From: Paenibacillus soyae | Lineage (GTDB): Bacteria > Bacillota > Bacilli > Paenibacillales > Paenibacillaceae | Direction of reading: 5' to 3' | NCBI RefSeq assembly: GCF_024623455.1 | Contig: NZ_JANIPJ010000015.1 | Span: 124,001-188,000 of the forward strand | DNA: 64,000 nucleotides | In this document: piece after piece, positions 49,784 to 59,032 of the stretch | Layout: the number at the start of each line of letters is the position of its first letter | Numbering within the stretch: position 1 is the stretch's first letter | Notes under the pieces: generated by a model | Database searches by the model: none | Told to the model about the DNA's origin: nothing | What the model saw: the letters and a program-made list of their open reading frames with translations, nothing else | Translations under genes and position numbers: made by a program

Positions 49784-50977
49784 ATGAGCAACATACCGAA
49801 AATTGTTATCCTCGGCGCCGGCTACGGCGGCGTTCTGACGGCGCTCCGCCTTCAGAAAGAACTGAATTATAACGAAGCGGACGTAACGCTGGTGAACAAG
49901 CATGACTATCACTACATTACGACGCATCTTCATATGCCTGCGGCAGGCACGGACAATCCGGAAAATGCCCGCGTCAGCATCTCCAAGCTGATCGACGAAT
50001 TCAAAATCGATTTCGTTAAATCGACGGTCGTTCAAATCCGTCCGCAAGACAAGAAAGTTATTCTCGAAGACGGCACCTTGTCTTACGATTACCTGGTAAT
50101 CGGCCTTGGCGGCGAGCCGGAAACATTCGGCATTCCTGGTCTGGCCGAGCACGCGATGAACATTCGCAGCATCAACTCCGTTCGCCTGATCCGCGAGCAT
50201 ATCGAATATCAATTCGCACGCTTCAAACGCGAGCCGCACCGTACCGACTACCTGACATTCATCGTAGGCGGCGCGGGCTTCACGGGCATTGAGTTCGTGG
50301 GCGAGCTGTCCGACCGCATTCCTGAGCTGTGCAAGCAATTCGACGTGGATCCTTCCCTCGTGAAGATCTACAACATCGAAGCGGCTCCAACGGCGCTTCC
50401 GGGCTTCGATCCGGAGCTCGTTCAGTACGGCATGGACGTGCTGACGAAGAAAGGCGTAACGTTCCGCATCGGTACCGCGATCAAGGAATGCACGCCTGAA
50501 GGCGTAGTCGTCGGCGAAGGCGAAGAAATCAAATCCGCTACGGTCATCTGGACCGGCGGTATCCGCGGCAACCGCTTGATCGAAGAAGCGGGCTTCGAAA
50601 CGATGCGCGGACGCGTGAAGGTTGACGAGTTCCTGCGCTGCCCTGGCAGCGAGAACATCTACATCGTCGGCGACAACTCGCTGATGTTCAATCCGGAAGG
50701 CCGTCCATACCCGCCGACTGCGCAAATCGCGATGCAGCAAGGCGTCGTATGCGCGCACAACCTGGTTGCTTCGATCCGCAACCAGCCGCTGAAGACGTTC
50801 GTGTTCTCGAACAAAGGCACCGTGGCGTCCCTCGGCAAAGGCGAAGCGATCGGCATCGCGTTCGGCAAGAAATACAAAGGCCGCGTAGCCGCTTGGCTGA
50901 AGAAGCTGATCGACCTTCGTTACCTGTTCATTATCGGCGGCATTCCGCTCGTATTGCGCAAAGGTAAATTCCTGTAA
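49784..50977 (+). CDS. ndh: type II NADH dehydrogenase
   Basis: A 397-residue NDH-2: FAD motif VILGAGYGGVLTALRL, NADH motif IVGGAGFTGIEFVGEL near residue 165, and IYIVGDNSLMF, with the quinone-site stretch AQIAMQQGVVCAHNL. The C-terminal helix (LKKLIDLRYLFIIGGI) fits membrane attachment. It oxidises NADH and reduces menaquinone without pumping protons. The ATG at 49784 has GGGA 7 nt upstream. A Rex box precedes it, giving the NADH-Rex-Ndh loop known from B. subtilis. Its stop overlaps the next gene by 1 nt. Confidence 0.93.
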   Translation: MSNIPKIVILGAGYGGVLTALRLQKELNYNEADVTLVNKHDYHYITTHLHMPAAGTDNPENARVSISKLIDEFKIDFVKSTVVQIRPQDKKVILEDGTLSYDYLVIGLGGEPETFGIPGLAEHAMNIRSINSVRLIREHIEYQFARFKREPHRTDYLTFIVGGAGFTGIEFVGELSDRIPELCKQFDVDPSLVKIYNIEAAPTALPGFDPELVQYGMDVLTKKGVTFRIGTAIKECTPEGVVVGEGEEIKSATVIWTGGIRGNRLIEEAGFETMRGRVKVDEFLRCPGSENIYIVGDNSLMFNPEGRPYPPTAQIAMQQGVVCAHNLVASIRNQPLKTFVFSNKGTVASLGKGEAIGIAFGKKYKGRVAAWLKKLIDLRYLFIIGGIPLVLRKGKFL

Positions 50978-51240
50978 TGAGACACTGCAGCGTACAAGTC
51001 CGCGGCTTGTTGACGAGAGACGAGCTTGATCGTTACAACGCCCTGATTGAAGTAGGCTCCTACCTGGAATCGCAGATGCGCCATGATCTGGCTTATCCGG
51101 TGCAGAAGGAGATCGACCTTCTCATTCAGCCTGCCATCGAGAGGCTGAAGGACAAGGGAAGGGCAAGAGACAGGGCGACCCAAGAATATTTGGAAGCGAA
51201 AGCGCAGGCTGCTGCAGAGTTAGACGAGGATGAAGAATAA
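50977..51240 (+). CDS. conserved hypothetical protein coupled to ndh
   Basis: An 87-residue, charged, helical protein. Its ATG overlaps the ndh stop (TAATG), so the two are translationally coupled. It has one Cys (CSVQVRG) and an acidic tail (ELDEDEE). No family was recognised. The tight link suggests a role with the NADH dehydrogenase or simply a shared transcript. Confidence 0.7.
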   Translation: MRHCSVQVRGLLTRDELDRYNALIEVGSYLESQMRHDLAYPVQKEIDLLIQPAIERLKDKGRARDRATQEYLEAKAQAAAELDEDEE

Positions 51241-51253
51241 CAATAGTAGGAAT

Positions 51254-51298
51254 AAGCTTCCGCTGAACGACGATCGTCGTTCGGTGGAAGCTTTTTTT
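51254..51298 (+). terminator. strong terminator after the ndh operon
   Basis: AAGCTTCC...GGAAGCTT with an extended, almost fully paired interior around ACGACGATCGTCGT, followed by seven T. Confidence 0.92.
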
Positions 51299-51345
51299 GT
51301 GTCCATGCGCGGTGATCCAAAGATAGGAATGTCCGCCCAATAAAC

Positions 51346-51395
51346 GGATAGTCCCTGCCCAACGAAAGGGCTAACGATCTGAAATAGCGGCGGTA
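51346..51395 (+). promoter_or_regulatory. shared upstream element, copy A (before the AraC regulator)
   Basis: A 50-nt block that recurs at 53973-54023 with about 75 percent identity; the right end GATCTGAAATAGCGGCGGTA is best conserved. It lies about 210 nt before the membrane AraC regulator. The 365-nt gap 51241-51605 also holds a hairpin (51467-51492, CAGGCCTTGAT-GGTT-ATCAAGGTCTG). Confidence 0.6.
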
Positions 51396-51605
51396 TACAG
51401 CCTGTTCCTCGTGCTCTATGATGAACGATATTCAACCATTATGAACACCCGAATGTATTGAAGGAGCAGGCCTTGATGGTTATCAAGGTCTGTATTATCG
51501 TTCCTCCTAAAGAAATCACAAGCGCATCTGGAAAAAACGAAAAGGGAATGGGTGGCAGGAAAAGGAATTGTAAAGACAGACTTTCATAACGAGGGGGGAA
51601 CGTTG

Positions 51606-53948
51606 ATGTCGAACCGTCAGGTCGCCTCGAAGGGCCGCAAGATGTTCCGGCGATCCGTATTTATTCAGCTTCTCATGTCTTTCATGTGCATTTTGCTCAT
51701 TCCCGTTCTCATCGGCTTGCTGCTTTACAACGAGATGGAGCAAGCGATGATCGATAACGCGAATGAATCCAATCAAGCGCTGCTGGAGCAGGCGCGGCTG
51801 TCCATCGACAGCCGAATGAACGAGGTGGAGCAGCTGGCCGTCCAAGTCGGGCTGAATCCGACGCTGCAGCTTCTTCTTTACGGGGAGGAGAATAAGGAAA
51901 ACTTCGACGAGTACAAGTACGTGGAGTTAATCAACGGCTTCAAGCGTTACCGGAACGTCAGCCCCATTATCGACGATTATTACGTCTATATCCGGGATAC
52001 CGGACATATTCTGACGACCAGCGTCAAGACGGATAGCCGCATGTTCTTTAATTACATGACGAAGTACGCTAACCGTACGGAGAAGGATATGGCGGACCAG
52101 CTTTCCCGTTACCACCTCCGCACCTATATGGCGGCCGAACCGGTCAAGTATAGCTTGAAGCAAAAAAATATGATCACGTACGTCAAATCATTGCCGCTTG
52201 GAGAGTCGCGCGATACTAAAGGGGCGCTGGTCGTCATGATCGACGAGACCAGCATTCTGGGCTTGCTGCGCAAAGAAGCGAACCGGCACGCCGATTATTA
52301 CATTCTGAACGAGCAGGGGGAGGTCTTGACCGCGACCGCGCCTCGAAATGGTCTCATGCATAGCCTGTTGCCAAAGTTCGGCGGGACGCAAGGGGACTTC
52401 GAAGCCGTCGTCGACGGCGAAAGCATGATGATCTCCTATACGCGATCCGAGCCGAATAACTGGACGTACGTATCCATGCTGCCCAAGGGGGTGGTGTTAT
52501 CGAAGGTGAACGAGACGAAGTCGCTCGCTCTTATGCTGATGCTGGTCTGCATCGTGGCCGGCGTGACCGTCTCGTATTATTTGGCCTACAAGAACCATCG
52601 CCCGATCCGCGAGCTGATCCATACCATTCTGAACGGCAAAAACATGAGGGAGGTCGACATCCGGAACGAGTTCGCGTTTATCCGGAGCGAGCTGATGACC
52701 TCGATGGACGGGGAACGCAATATGCGGGGGCTGCTGACGAAGCAGGCGCCCGTTATCCAAGCGGATTTTATAGCAAGAATGATTAAAGGCTACGTCGATA
52801 CGAAAGCGCTGTCAGAGCGGGATTTCGATTTTATGGACGTGCACTTTCGCCATGCGGGCTTCGGGGTTATCGTCTTGCAGATCGACGATTGCCATCAATT
52901 TATTCAGGAGGACACGGAGCGGGAATGGACGCTTATAAGGTTCATTCTGATCAATCTGAGCAGCGAGCTTCTGGGGGACGGCGGGTATGCGATCGAGATG
53001 GAGAGGGATCGCGTTTGCATCCTGCTTAACCACAATGGAACGGGACAGTGCCGTCCGGAGCTGGAGGGGCTTCTGGAGCGTCTGAGGGCTGAGGTCGGGC
53101 AGAAGTTCAGGACCGGCATGACGATCGCGGTCAGCGGCCTCGGCCACGGGATCGAAACGATAGCGGAGGCCTACGGAGAAGCGGTCATGGCTCTGGATTA
53201 CCGTTTCATCCAAGACCACGGCTCGATTATTTATTACGACGATATCAAGGATGCCGAACATCATTATTTCTATTATCCGATGGAGACGGAGGCCCAATTG
53301 ATCAATTACGCCAAATGCGGCGATTACGCAAGCTTGTCCAAGGTGCTCGACTCCATCTTCAAAGTGAACTTCGAGACCCGCGCCATATCGCCGGAGATGG
53401 GCCGCTGCCTGCGCTACGAGCTGCAGGGTACCGTGCTCAAGCTGTTCAGCGCGATGCAGATGGACGAAAAGCCGTATTTGGAGGGCGATCGTTTCTTGAT
53501 GAAGCTGGAGACGCCGGAGAAGATGAAAATCAAGCTGCTCCAGCTGTACGCCGCCGTCTGCGACAAAGTCGAATCCGAGAAAACGGATCACAGCGACAGG
53601 CTGTTCGGGCGAATCGAACATTATATCCGAGGGCATTACGACAGGAACGATATTAGCTTAACCTCGATCGCGGACCATTGCGGTCTCAATCCGTCGTATC
53701 TGTCGACCTTCTTCAAGAAGCAGTGCGGGCAGAACGTAACGGAATATATCACGGCGCTTCGGGTACAGAGAGCTAAGGAATATCTTGCCGAAGGCGGGCT
53801 GACGGTCACGCAGATCGCGCTTAGGGTAGGTTTCGCCAACGATATAGGCTTGATCCGCGTGTTCAAGAAGGCCGAGGGCGTAACGCCGGGGAAATACAAG
53901 GAGCTGATCTCGGACGGGAACGCAAGGCGGCAGGTCAGTCAATCCTAA
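51606..53948 (+). CDS. membrane-bound AraC-family regulator with extracellular sensor domain
   Basis: A 780-residue protein: helix 1 (about residues 14-36), an extracellular cache-like domain of about 250 residues, helix 2 (about 290-315), a cytoplasmic middle region and a C-terminal AraC helix-turn-helix pair (ISLTSIADHCGLNPSYLSTFFK and VTQIALRVGFANDIGLIRVFKK). This type is common in Paenibacillus next to sugar ABC transporters and probably senses an extracellular sugar directly. The ATG at 51606 follows GGGGGG by 7 nt. The importer genes come next on the same strand, and the shared element upstream of both suggests autoregulation. Confidence 0.87.
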   Translation: MSNRQVASKGRKMFRRSVFIQLLMSFMCILLIPVLIGLLLYNEMEQAMIDNANESNQALLEQARLSIDSRMNEVEQLAVQVGLNPTLQLLLYGEENKENFDEYKYVELINGFKRYRNVSPIIDDYYVYIRDTGHILTTSVKTDSRMFFNYMTKYANRTEKDMADQLSRYHLRTYMAAEPVKYSLKQKNMITYVKSLPLGESRDTKGALVVMIDETSILGLLRKEANRHADYYILNEQGEVLTATAPRNGLMHSLLPKFGGTQGDFEAVVDGESMMISYTRSEPNNWTYVSMLPKGVVLSKVNETKSLALMLMLVCIVAGVTVSYYLAYKNHRPIRELIHTILNGKNMREVDIRNEFAFIRSELMTSMDGERNMRGLLTKQAPVIQADFIARMIKGYVDTKALSERDFDFMDVHFRHAGFGVIVLQIDDCHQFIQEDTEREWTLIRFILINLSSELLGDGGYAIEMERDRVCILLNHNGTGQCRPELEGLLERLRAEVGQKFRTGMTIAVSGLGHGIETIAEAYGEAVMALDYRFIQDHGSIIYYDDIKDAEHHYFYYPMETEAQLINYAKCGDYASLSKVLDSIFKVNFETRAISPEMGRCLRYELQGTVLKLFSAMQMDEKPYLEGDRFLMKLETPEKMKIKLLQLYAAVCDKVESEKTDHSDRLFGRIEHYIRGHYDRNDISLTSIADHCGLNPSYLSTFFKKQCGQNVTEYITALRVQRAKEYLAEGGLTVTQIALRVGFANDIGLIRVFKKAEGVTPGKYKELISDGNARRQVSQS

Positions 53949-53972
53949 AATTCGTCCGTTCATCTGAAAAAT

Positions 53973-54023
53973 GGATAGCCCCCGATCTAAGGAAACGGCA
54001 GTTGATCTAAAATAGCGGCCGTA
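53973..54023 (+). promoter_or_regulatory. shared upstream element, copy B (before the sugar-binding protein)
   Basis: A 51-nt block matching copy A (51346-51395) with one indel. It starts GGATAGCCCC and ends GATCTAAAATAGCGGCCGTA. It lies about 80 nt before the binding protein start and is the likely operator or promoter of the transporter genes. Confidence 0.6.
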
Positions 54024-54103
54024 GGCGCAAAGAGATCGTCCCGTTACGATGGAATCAGCCGGATGGGCTGACGATGAACGAGGACGAGAGGAGAGGGGAA
54101 CGA

Positions 54104-55729
54104 ATGATGAAAACAAGCAAAATCAACAGGCTAAGACCGATGCTCACGGTGCTGACGCTGCTGGCCGTATTGCTGACGGGCTGTTCGGGGAACAATCCGG
54201 GAGGATCGGACAACAACGAGCCGGAGCAGCCGGAGGCAAGCGCCTCCGTGGAGACGGGAGAGGTTGACTTCCCGGAGTCGTTGTCCTATTGGGTCGGACT
54301 TAACGCCAACGCCGCCGCCACGATGACGAATCTGGGGGAAAGCAAGATGTATCAAGAGCTGGAGCGCATTACGGGGACGAAGGTGGAGTGGCTGCATCCT
54401 TCCGGCGACGGCGCCCAAATCGAGGAGCAGTTCAATTTGATGCTGGCGTCCAAAAAGCTTCCCGACGTGATCGAACGCAACTGGTTCTCCGTATCCCGGG
54501 GGCCGGACGACGCGATTAACAGCGGGACGATCCTCCGCTTGAACGAGCTGATCGACAAGCATGCGCCGAACCTGAAGCGTTACCTGGACGAGAATCCGGA
54601 AGTGAAGAAGATGGTCATGACGGATGAAGGCAACATCTATTCCTTCCCGTTCATTCGCGGCCATGAGAAGCTGAACGTGTTCTTCGGTCCGATCATCCGG
54701 AAGGATTGGCTGGACAAAGCGGGTCTCGAGGTGCCGACGACCATCGAGGAATGGGAAGCCGCATTGATCAAGTTCAAGGAGATGAACAATGGCGAGCCGC
54801 CGTTCATGCAGACGATCTCCGATCTGAAGATCGGCCATGCCTTCATCGGAGCGTACGGGATCCCGCTCGAGTTCTACGTGGAGGACGGACAAGTCAAATA
54901 CGGCTCGATGCAGCCGCAATACAAGGATTACTTGACTTTGATGAACCGTTGGTACGAGATGGGGCTGCTGGATCCTGAATTTGCGGCTATGGATACGCAG
55001 TTAAGAGATTCGAAGACGACAACGGGGAAAATTCTCGCCTTCGTCGGCTACACGGGCAGCGGCATCGGCAAATATATGGGCCTCATGGAGAACGATCCCG
55101 AGTTCGAGCTGGTGTCCGCGCCGTATCCGACTCTGAATGAAGGGGACATACCGCTCTGGGGGCAGAAGGACTTCCCGTATACGGGCATCGGAGCGGCCAT
55201 AACGACTTCGGCCAAAAATCCGGAGCAAATCGTCAAATGGCTGGATTACGCCTACAGTCCGGAGGGTCATAACCTGTTCAACTTCGGCATCGAAGGAGAG
55301 AGCTACGAATTGGTTGACGGCAAGCCTGCTTATACCGACGTCATCCTGAACAATCCGGATGATTTGCCGGTCACGCAAGCGATGGCTCAATACCAGCGGG
55401 CGGTCTATAACGGACCGTTCATCCAGGATCCGGGCTATATCGAGCAGTATTTGGTGCTGCCGTCCCAGCAGGAAGCGCTTGTCAATTGGGAGAAGGCGGA
55501 CAATTCGATGAGGCTGCCGATGGTGACGCCGACGGCGGAGGAGAGCAGGAAGATCGCTTCGATCATGACCGACTTGAACGTCTATCACGAAGAGATGATG
55601 CTGCGGTTCATTATGGGCTCGAAGCCGCTTTCGGAATTCGAAGAATACGTGGAGACGCTGAAGGCGATGGGCATCGAGGAAGTCATTAAGATCAGGCAGG
55701 CCGCGCTGGAGCGGTTCGACCAGCGTTAG
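54104..55729 (+). CDS. sugar ABC transporter substrate-binding lipoprotein (LplA-like)
   Basis: A 541-residue family 1 extracellular binding protein. The signal sequence ends in lipobox LLTGC. The mature part shows EFF-type LplA features, e.g. IIRKDWLDKAGLEVPTTIEEW and ITTSAKNPEQIVKWLDYAYSPEGHNLFNFGIEGESY. LplA-like proteins bind oligosaccharides such as rhamnogalacturonan or xylan fragments. The first of two adjacent ATGs (54104) lies after GAGAGGGG; an earlier in-frame ATG at 54074 lacks a signal-sequence start. Specific sugar unknown. Confidence 0.87.
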   Translation: MMKTSKINRLRPMLTVLTLLAVLLTGCSGNNPGGSDNNEPEQPEASASVETGEVDFPESLSYWVGLNANAAATMTNLGESKMYQELERITGTKVEWLHPSGDGAQIEEQFNLMLASKKLPDVIERNWFSVSRGPDDAINSGTILRLNELIDKHAPNLKRYLDENPEVKKMVMTDEGNIYSFPFIRGHEKLNVFFGPIIRKDWLDKAGLEVPTTIEEWEAALIKFKEMNNGEPPFMQTISDLKIGHAFIGAYGIPLEFYVEDGQVKYGSMQPQYKDYLTLMNRWYEMGLLDPEFAAMDTQLRDSKTTTGKILAFVGYTGSGIGKYMGLMENDPEFELVSAPYPTLNEGDIPLWGQKDFPYTGIGAAITTSAKNPEQIVKWLDYAYSPEGHNLFNFGIEGESYELVDGKPAYTDVILNNPDDLPVTQAMAQYQRAVYNGPFIQDPGYIEQYLVLPSQQEALVNWEKADNSMRLPMVTPTAEESRKIASIMTDLNVYHEEMMLRFIMGSKPLSEFEEYVETLKAMGIEEVIKIRQAALERFDQR

Positions 55730-55805
55730 GGCGTAGGCGCCGCGCCGGCCGCCCGCAAGGCCGGCGCGCGAAAGCCGAAGACCACGAAGAAGGGATGCGA
55801 GCGAC

Positions 55806-56711
55806 ATGCAGCGGATCGTCAAGGATTTTCGCCGGAACAAGCTGATCTATTTGATGCTGAGCCCCGCCGTCCTGTATTTTCTTATTTTCCACTACGGGCC
55901 GATGTACGGCATGCAAATCGCGTTTAAGGATTATTCGATTCATCTTGGATTTACGGGAAGTCCTTGGGCGGGACTCGAGCATTTCAAGGAATTTTTTAAT
56001 AACTTTTATTTTTTTCGGATTATGCGGAACACGATTTTACTTAGTGTATACAGCCTGCTGTTCGCTTTCCCCGCGGGCATTATATTGGCATTGCTGCTTA
56101 ACGAGATCCGGAGCACGTGGTTCAAACGATCGGTGCAGACGATTACGTACATGCCGCACTTTATTTCGCTGGTCGTCGTCGTCGGGATCATGTTCGATTT
56201 TTTGGCTCGCGACGGCTTGATTAATCAGCTGCTTTCGGCGCTGTTCGGCTTCGAGCCGGTTTCGTTCATGCGCGAGGCGGATTGGTTCCGGTTCCTCTAT
56301 ATCGGCTCCGGCATCTGGCAGAACATCGGCTGGAGCTCCATTATTTTTCTCGCGGCGATCGCGACGATCGACCCTTCGCTGTACGAAGCGGCCAAGATCG
56401 ACGGCGCAAGCCGCTGGCGTCAAACCTGGAACGTCACGCTTCCGGGCATGGCGCCGACCATCATCATTCTGCTTATTCTCAATATCGGGCAGCTGCTGAC
56501 TGTCGGCAACGAGAAGATCCTGCTCATGTACAATCCGATTACGTATGAAACCGCGGATGTGATCGGCACCTATACGTACCGAAAAGGGATTCTGGAGACG
56601 GACTACAGCTATGCCGCCGCCGTGGGTATGTTCAATGCGGTCATCAGCTTCTCGTTATTGATCATCGCTAACAGCATCTCCCGCAAGGTGAGCGAGACCA
56701 AGCTATGGTAA
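55806..56711 (+). CDS. sugar ABC transporter permease, LplB-like
   Basis: A 301-residue permease with six helices. The start MQRIVKDFRRNKLIYLMLSP and the EAA motif (YEAAKIDGASRWRQTWNVTLP) are typical of the LplB family of polysaccharide importers. It pairs with the next permease. No ATPase is encoded nearby; such importers usually share an MsmX-like ATPase. Confidence 0.88.
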   Translation: MQRIVKDFRRNKLIYLMLSPAVLYFLIFHYGPMYGMQIAFKDYSIHLGFTGSPWAGLEHFKEFFNNFYFFRIMRNTILLSVYSLLFAFPAGIILALLLNEIRSTWFKRSVQTITYMPHFISLVVVVGIMFDFLARDGLINQLLSALFGFEPVSFMREADWFRFLYIGSGIWQNIGWSSIIFLAAIATIDPSLYEAAKIDGASRWRQTWNVTLPGMAPTIIILLILNIGQLLTVGNEKILLMYNPITYETADVIGTYTYRKGILETDYSYAAAVGMFNAVISFSLLIIANSISRKVSETKLW

Positions 56712-56730
56712 GGAGAGGGAGAGGTGCCAT

Positions 56731-57606
56731 ATGAAACTAACGGCCGGAGAACGCGCGTTCCAAACCGTTAATATCGTCGTTCTGGTTCTGCTTTCGCTTG
56801 CGGCGCTTTATCCGCTCGTATTCGTCCTGTTCGCGTCGTTCAGCGATCCGGGTCTTCTCGTTCAGAACAGGGGACTGCTGCTTCTTCCGAAAGGCTTTAC
56901 GACCGAGGCATACAAGATGGTGTTCATGAATCCGTCGATCGGAACGGCCTACTTGAATACGTTGTTCTACGTGTTCGCCGGCACGGCCGTCAATATCGCG
57001 CTGTCCTCCATGGCGGCGTACGGGCTTTCCCGGCGCGATGTTTTCTGGAAAAACGCGATTATGTTCATGATCGTCTTCACGATGTTCTTCGACGGGGGCA
57101 TCATTCCGTCTTACTTGCTGGTCGGCAATCTGGGGCTGCTGGATTCGCGCTGGGCGCTCATCATCCCGGGAGCGATCAGCGCGTTTAATCTCATTATCAT
57201 GAGAACGGCATTCCAAGCTGTTCCCGTGGAGCTCGAGGAATCGGCGCGGCTCGACGGAGCGGGCGATTTCCGGATTTGCTGGTCGGTCGTCTTCCCGCTG
57301 TCCTTGCCGGTAATCGCCGTCATGCTGCTGTTCTACGGCGTGTCGCACTGGAACTCGTGGTTCTCCGCGATGATCTATCTGCAGGACCGCGCCTTGTTCC
57401 CTCTGCAGTTGATCCTCCGCGAGATATTGATTTCGAACGATACGGGCAGCATGCTGACGAGCGTCAGCTCGGGCGATCAGATGCCGATCGGCCAGACGAT
57501 TAAATACGCGACGATTATTATCGCCACGATTCCGATCCTGTGCGTCTATCCGTTCCTGCAGAAATATTTCGTGAAAGGCGTCATGATCGGAGCGATTAAA
57601 GGTTGA
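56731..57606 (+). CDS. carbohydrate ABC transporter permease, YtcP-like
   Basis: A 291-residue permease with six helices and the EAA motif in ELEESARLDGAGDFRICWSVVFP. It begins MKLTAGERAFQTVNIVVLVL and ends FVKGVMIGAIKG, the typical C-terminus of YtcP-type permeases. It lies 19 nt after the LplB-like gene. Together with the binding protein it forms a CUT1-type importer without its own hydrolase or ATPase genes. Confidence 0.88.
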   Translation: MKLTAGERAFQTVNIVVLVLLSLAALYPLVFVLFASFSDPGLLVQNRGLLLLPKGFTTEAYKMVFMNPSIGTAYLNTLFYVFAGTAVNIALSSMAAYGLSRRDVFWKNAIMFMIVFTMFFDGGIIPSYLLVGNLGLLDSRWALIIPGAISAFNLIIMRTAFQAVPVELEESARLDGAGDFRICWSVVFPLSLPVIAVMLLFYGVSHWNSWFSAMIYLQDRALFPLQLILREILISNDTGSMLTSVSSGDQMPIGQTIKYATIIIATIPILCVYPFLQKYFVKGVMIGAIKG

Positions 57607-57622
57607 GGCGCGGCGCGGCGGC

Positions 57623-57668
57623 AAAAAAAGGCCGTACATGAGATGCTGTTACCATCTCATGTACGGCC
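57623..57668 (-). terminator. terminator of chdC with a 16-bp perfect stem
   Basis: Positions 57630-57645 pair perfectly with 57653-57668 around a 7-nt loop. On the minus strand seven T follow, ending chdC; on the plus strand it can end the sugar importer operon less well. Confidence 0.9.
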
Positions 57669-57676
57669 CTTGGGTT

Positions 57677-58423
57677 CTAGATCGAAAGAAGCTTATCGAA
57701 TTTCTCGGCGTCCAGGAAATTGCCGACGTAGAAGTCGCCGAAGTCTCCGTAACGGGCGCTTACTTCATCGAAGCGCATCTCGTAAACAAGCTTCTTGAAT
57801 TGCAGCGCGTCGTCCGCGAACAGCGTAACGCCCCACTCCCAGTTGTCGAAGCCGACGGAGCCCGTAATAATTTGCTTGACCTTGCCTGCGTATTTGCGTC
57901 CGATCATGCCATGGCTGCGCATCATCGCTTTGCGCTCGTCCATGCTCAGCATGTACCAGTTGTCGCCTCCGGCGCGGCGTTTGTTCATCGGGTAGAAGCA
58001 GATATGCTTCCACTTCGGCAGGATCGGCTTCAGTCTCGCGACAACCTCCGGGTTCTCCATCGGATCGCTGCCCGGCTGGCCCATGTAGTTGCTGAGCTCG
58101 ACTATGCTGACGTAGGAATGGACAGGATATGTAAAGCTTGCGAACGTCGTTTTGTTAAACGCGGTTTCGATCTCGTTCAGCTCCTCGAGCGTCTCGCGAA
58201 GATGCATGAATACGAAATCGGCTTTCTGGCCCACGATGGAATAAACGGCCGTGCTGCCTTGTTTGCTCTCTTCCACATCGTTCCACTGTTTCAGGAAGGC
58301 ATGCAGCTCGTCCAGCGCGCGCTGGCGTTCGCTTTCGTCGGCCAGTCGCCATGCCGTCCAGTCGACGCTGCGGAAATCGTGGAGGGCGTACCAGCCTTCC
58401 AGCGTTTGTGCGGCTTCACTCAT
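57677..58423 (-). CDS. chdC: coproheme decarboxylase ChdC (HemQ)
   Basis: A 248-residue chlorite-dismutase-family protein. The catalytic Tyr is Y144 in FYPMNKRR and the proximal heme ligand is H171 in MMRSHG; both match HemQ rather than true chlorite dismutase. It converts coproheme III to heme B with peroxide, the last step of the coproporphyrin pathway used by Gram-positive bacteria. AAAGGGG lies about 11 nt before the ATG. With ctaA and ctaB it shows that heme B and its heme A derivative are made here. Confidence 0.93.
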   Translation of the reverse strand: MSEAAQTLEGWYALHDFRSVDWTAWRLADESERQRALDELHAFLKQWNDVEESKQGSTAVYSIVGQKADFVFMHLRETLEELNEIETAFNKTTFASFTYPVHSYVSIVELSNYMGQPGSDPMENPEVVARLKPILPKWKHICFYPMNKRRAGGDNWYMLSMDERKAMMRSHGMIGRKYAGKVKQIITGSVGFDNWEWGVTLFADDALQFKKLVYEMRFDEVSARYGDFGDFYVGNFLDAEKFDKLLSI

Positions 58424-58606
58424 TTCTAAAAATCCCCTTTCGGCTTGTACCTTAAGCTTCTATTATTGTAGCTAATGCCAAGACGATGAGCAAATGGCGG
58501 ACTTGTGACAAATCCCCCTTCTCGATTGACTTCATTTGCCGCTTTCATTAAACTAAAAATGGTTAAAACGTTAGCGGATGAGCGAAAGCTCGAGAGGAGT
58601 ATGGAA

Positions 58607-58918
58607 ATGCCGGATTTACTCGTATATATTATCCAAACTTGCGTGGCGACGGTGCTGTTTTTCGTCATGATGTTCGGAATCGGATTCATATTGAACATGC
58701 TGCTGAAGACCACCTGGTTCCCGATCGTGCTGTTCTTCATCGTGCTGATCGGACTTGCTATCTGGTCGCCTTGGGATGAAGCCTCCAATCCGACGATCGA
58801 CAATATCGGCGACTACACCATTATCTACTATATCCCGATCACAGGCGCTTTGATCGGCGCTTACGTCAGCGGCTGGGCCATTCGCGCACTGCGTAAGGGC
58901 GGCTACAAAATGTTCTGA
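58607..58918 (+). CDS. yuiB: YuiB family membrane protein
   Basis: A 103-residue protein with three hydrophobic helices (about residues 5-30, 35-50 and 72-92), starting MPDLLVYIIQTCVATVLFFV. In B. subtilis yuiB lies near yumB and yumC; relatives of those genes are about 8 kb upstream here. The ATG at 58607 is chosen because AGGAG lies 7 nt upstream; a nearer ATG at 58601 abuts it. Function unknown. Confidence 0.8.
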   Translation: MPDLLVYIIQTCVATVLFFVMMFGIGFILNMLLKTTWFPIVLFFIVLIGLAIWSPWDEASNPTIDNIGDYTIIYYIPITGALIGAYVSGWAIRALRKGGYKMF

Positions 58919-58928
58919 TCGGACCTAC

Positions 58929-58955
58929 AAAAATCCCTCTAGCGGGGGATTTTTC
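58929..58955 (+). terminator. terminator after yuiB
   Basis: AAAAATCCC (58929-58937) pairs with GGGATTTTT around a short loop, with T residues in the descending arm. Confidence 0.75.
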
Positions 58956-59032
58956 TATTTGTCCGGATCGCCATTCTTGCCTCGAATTGTGCTAGAATGA
59001 TAGGAAAGACAGCTAAGGATGGAGTCGGTGCG

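Noticed and set aside
49733..50758. Minus-strand open frame (341 codons) antisense to ndh
   Set aside because: It is a shadow of ndh, with no ribosome site and no recognisable protein.
51467..51492. Hairpin CAGGCCTTGAT / ATCAAGGTCTG as a terminator
   Set aside because: It lacks a T tract and lies far from any upstream stop codon not already served by a terminator; its role is unclear.
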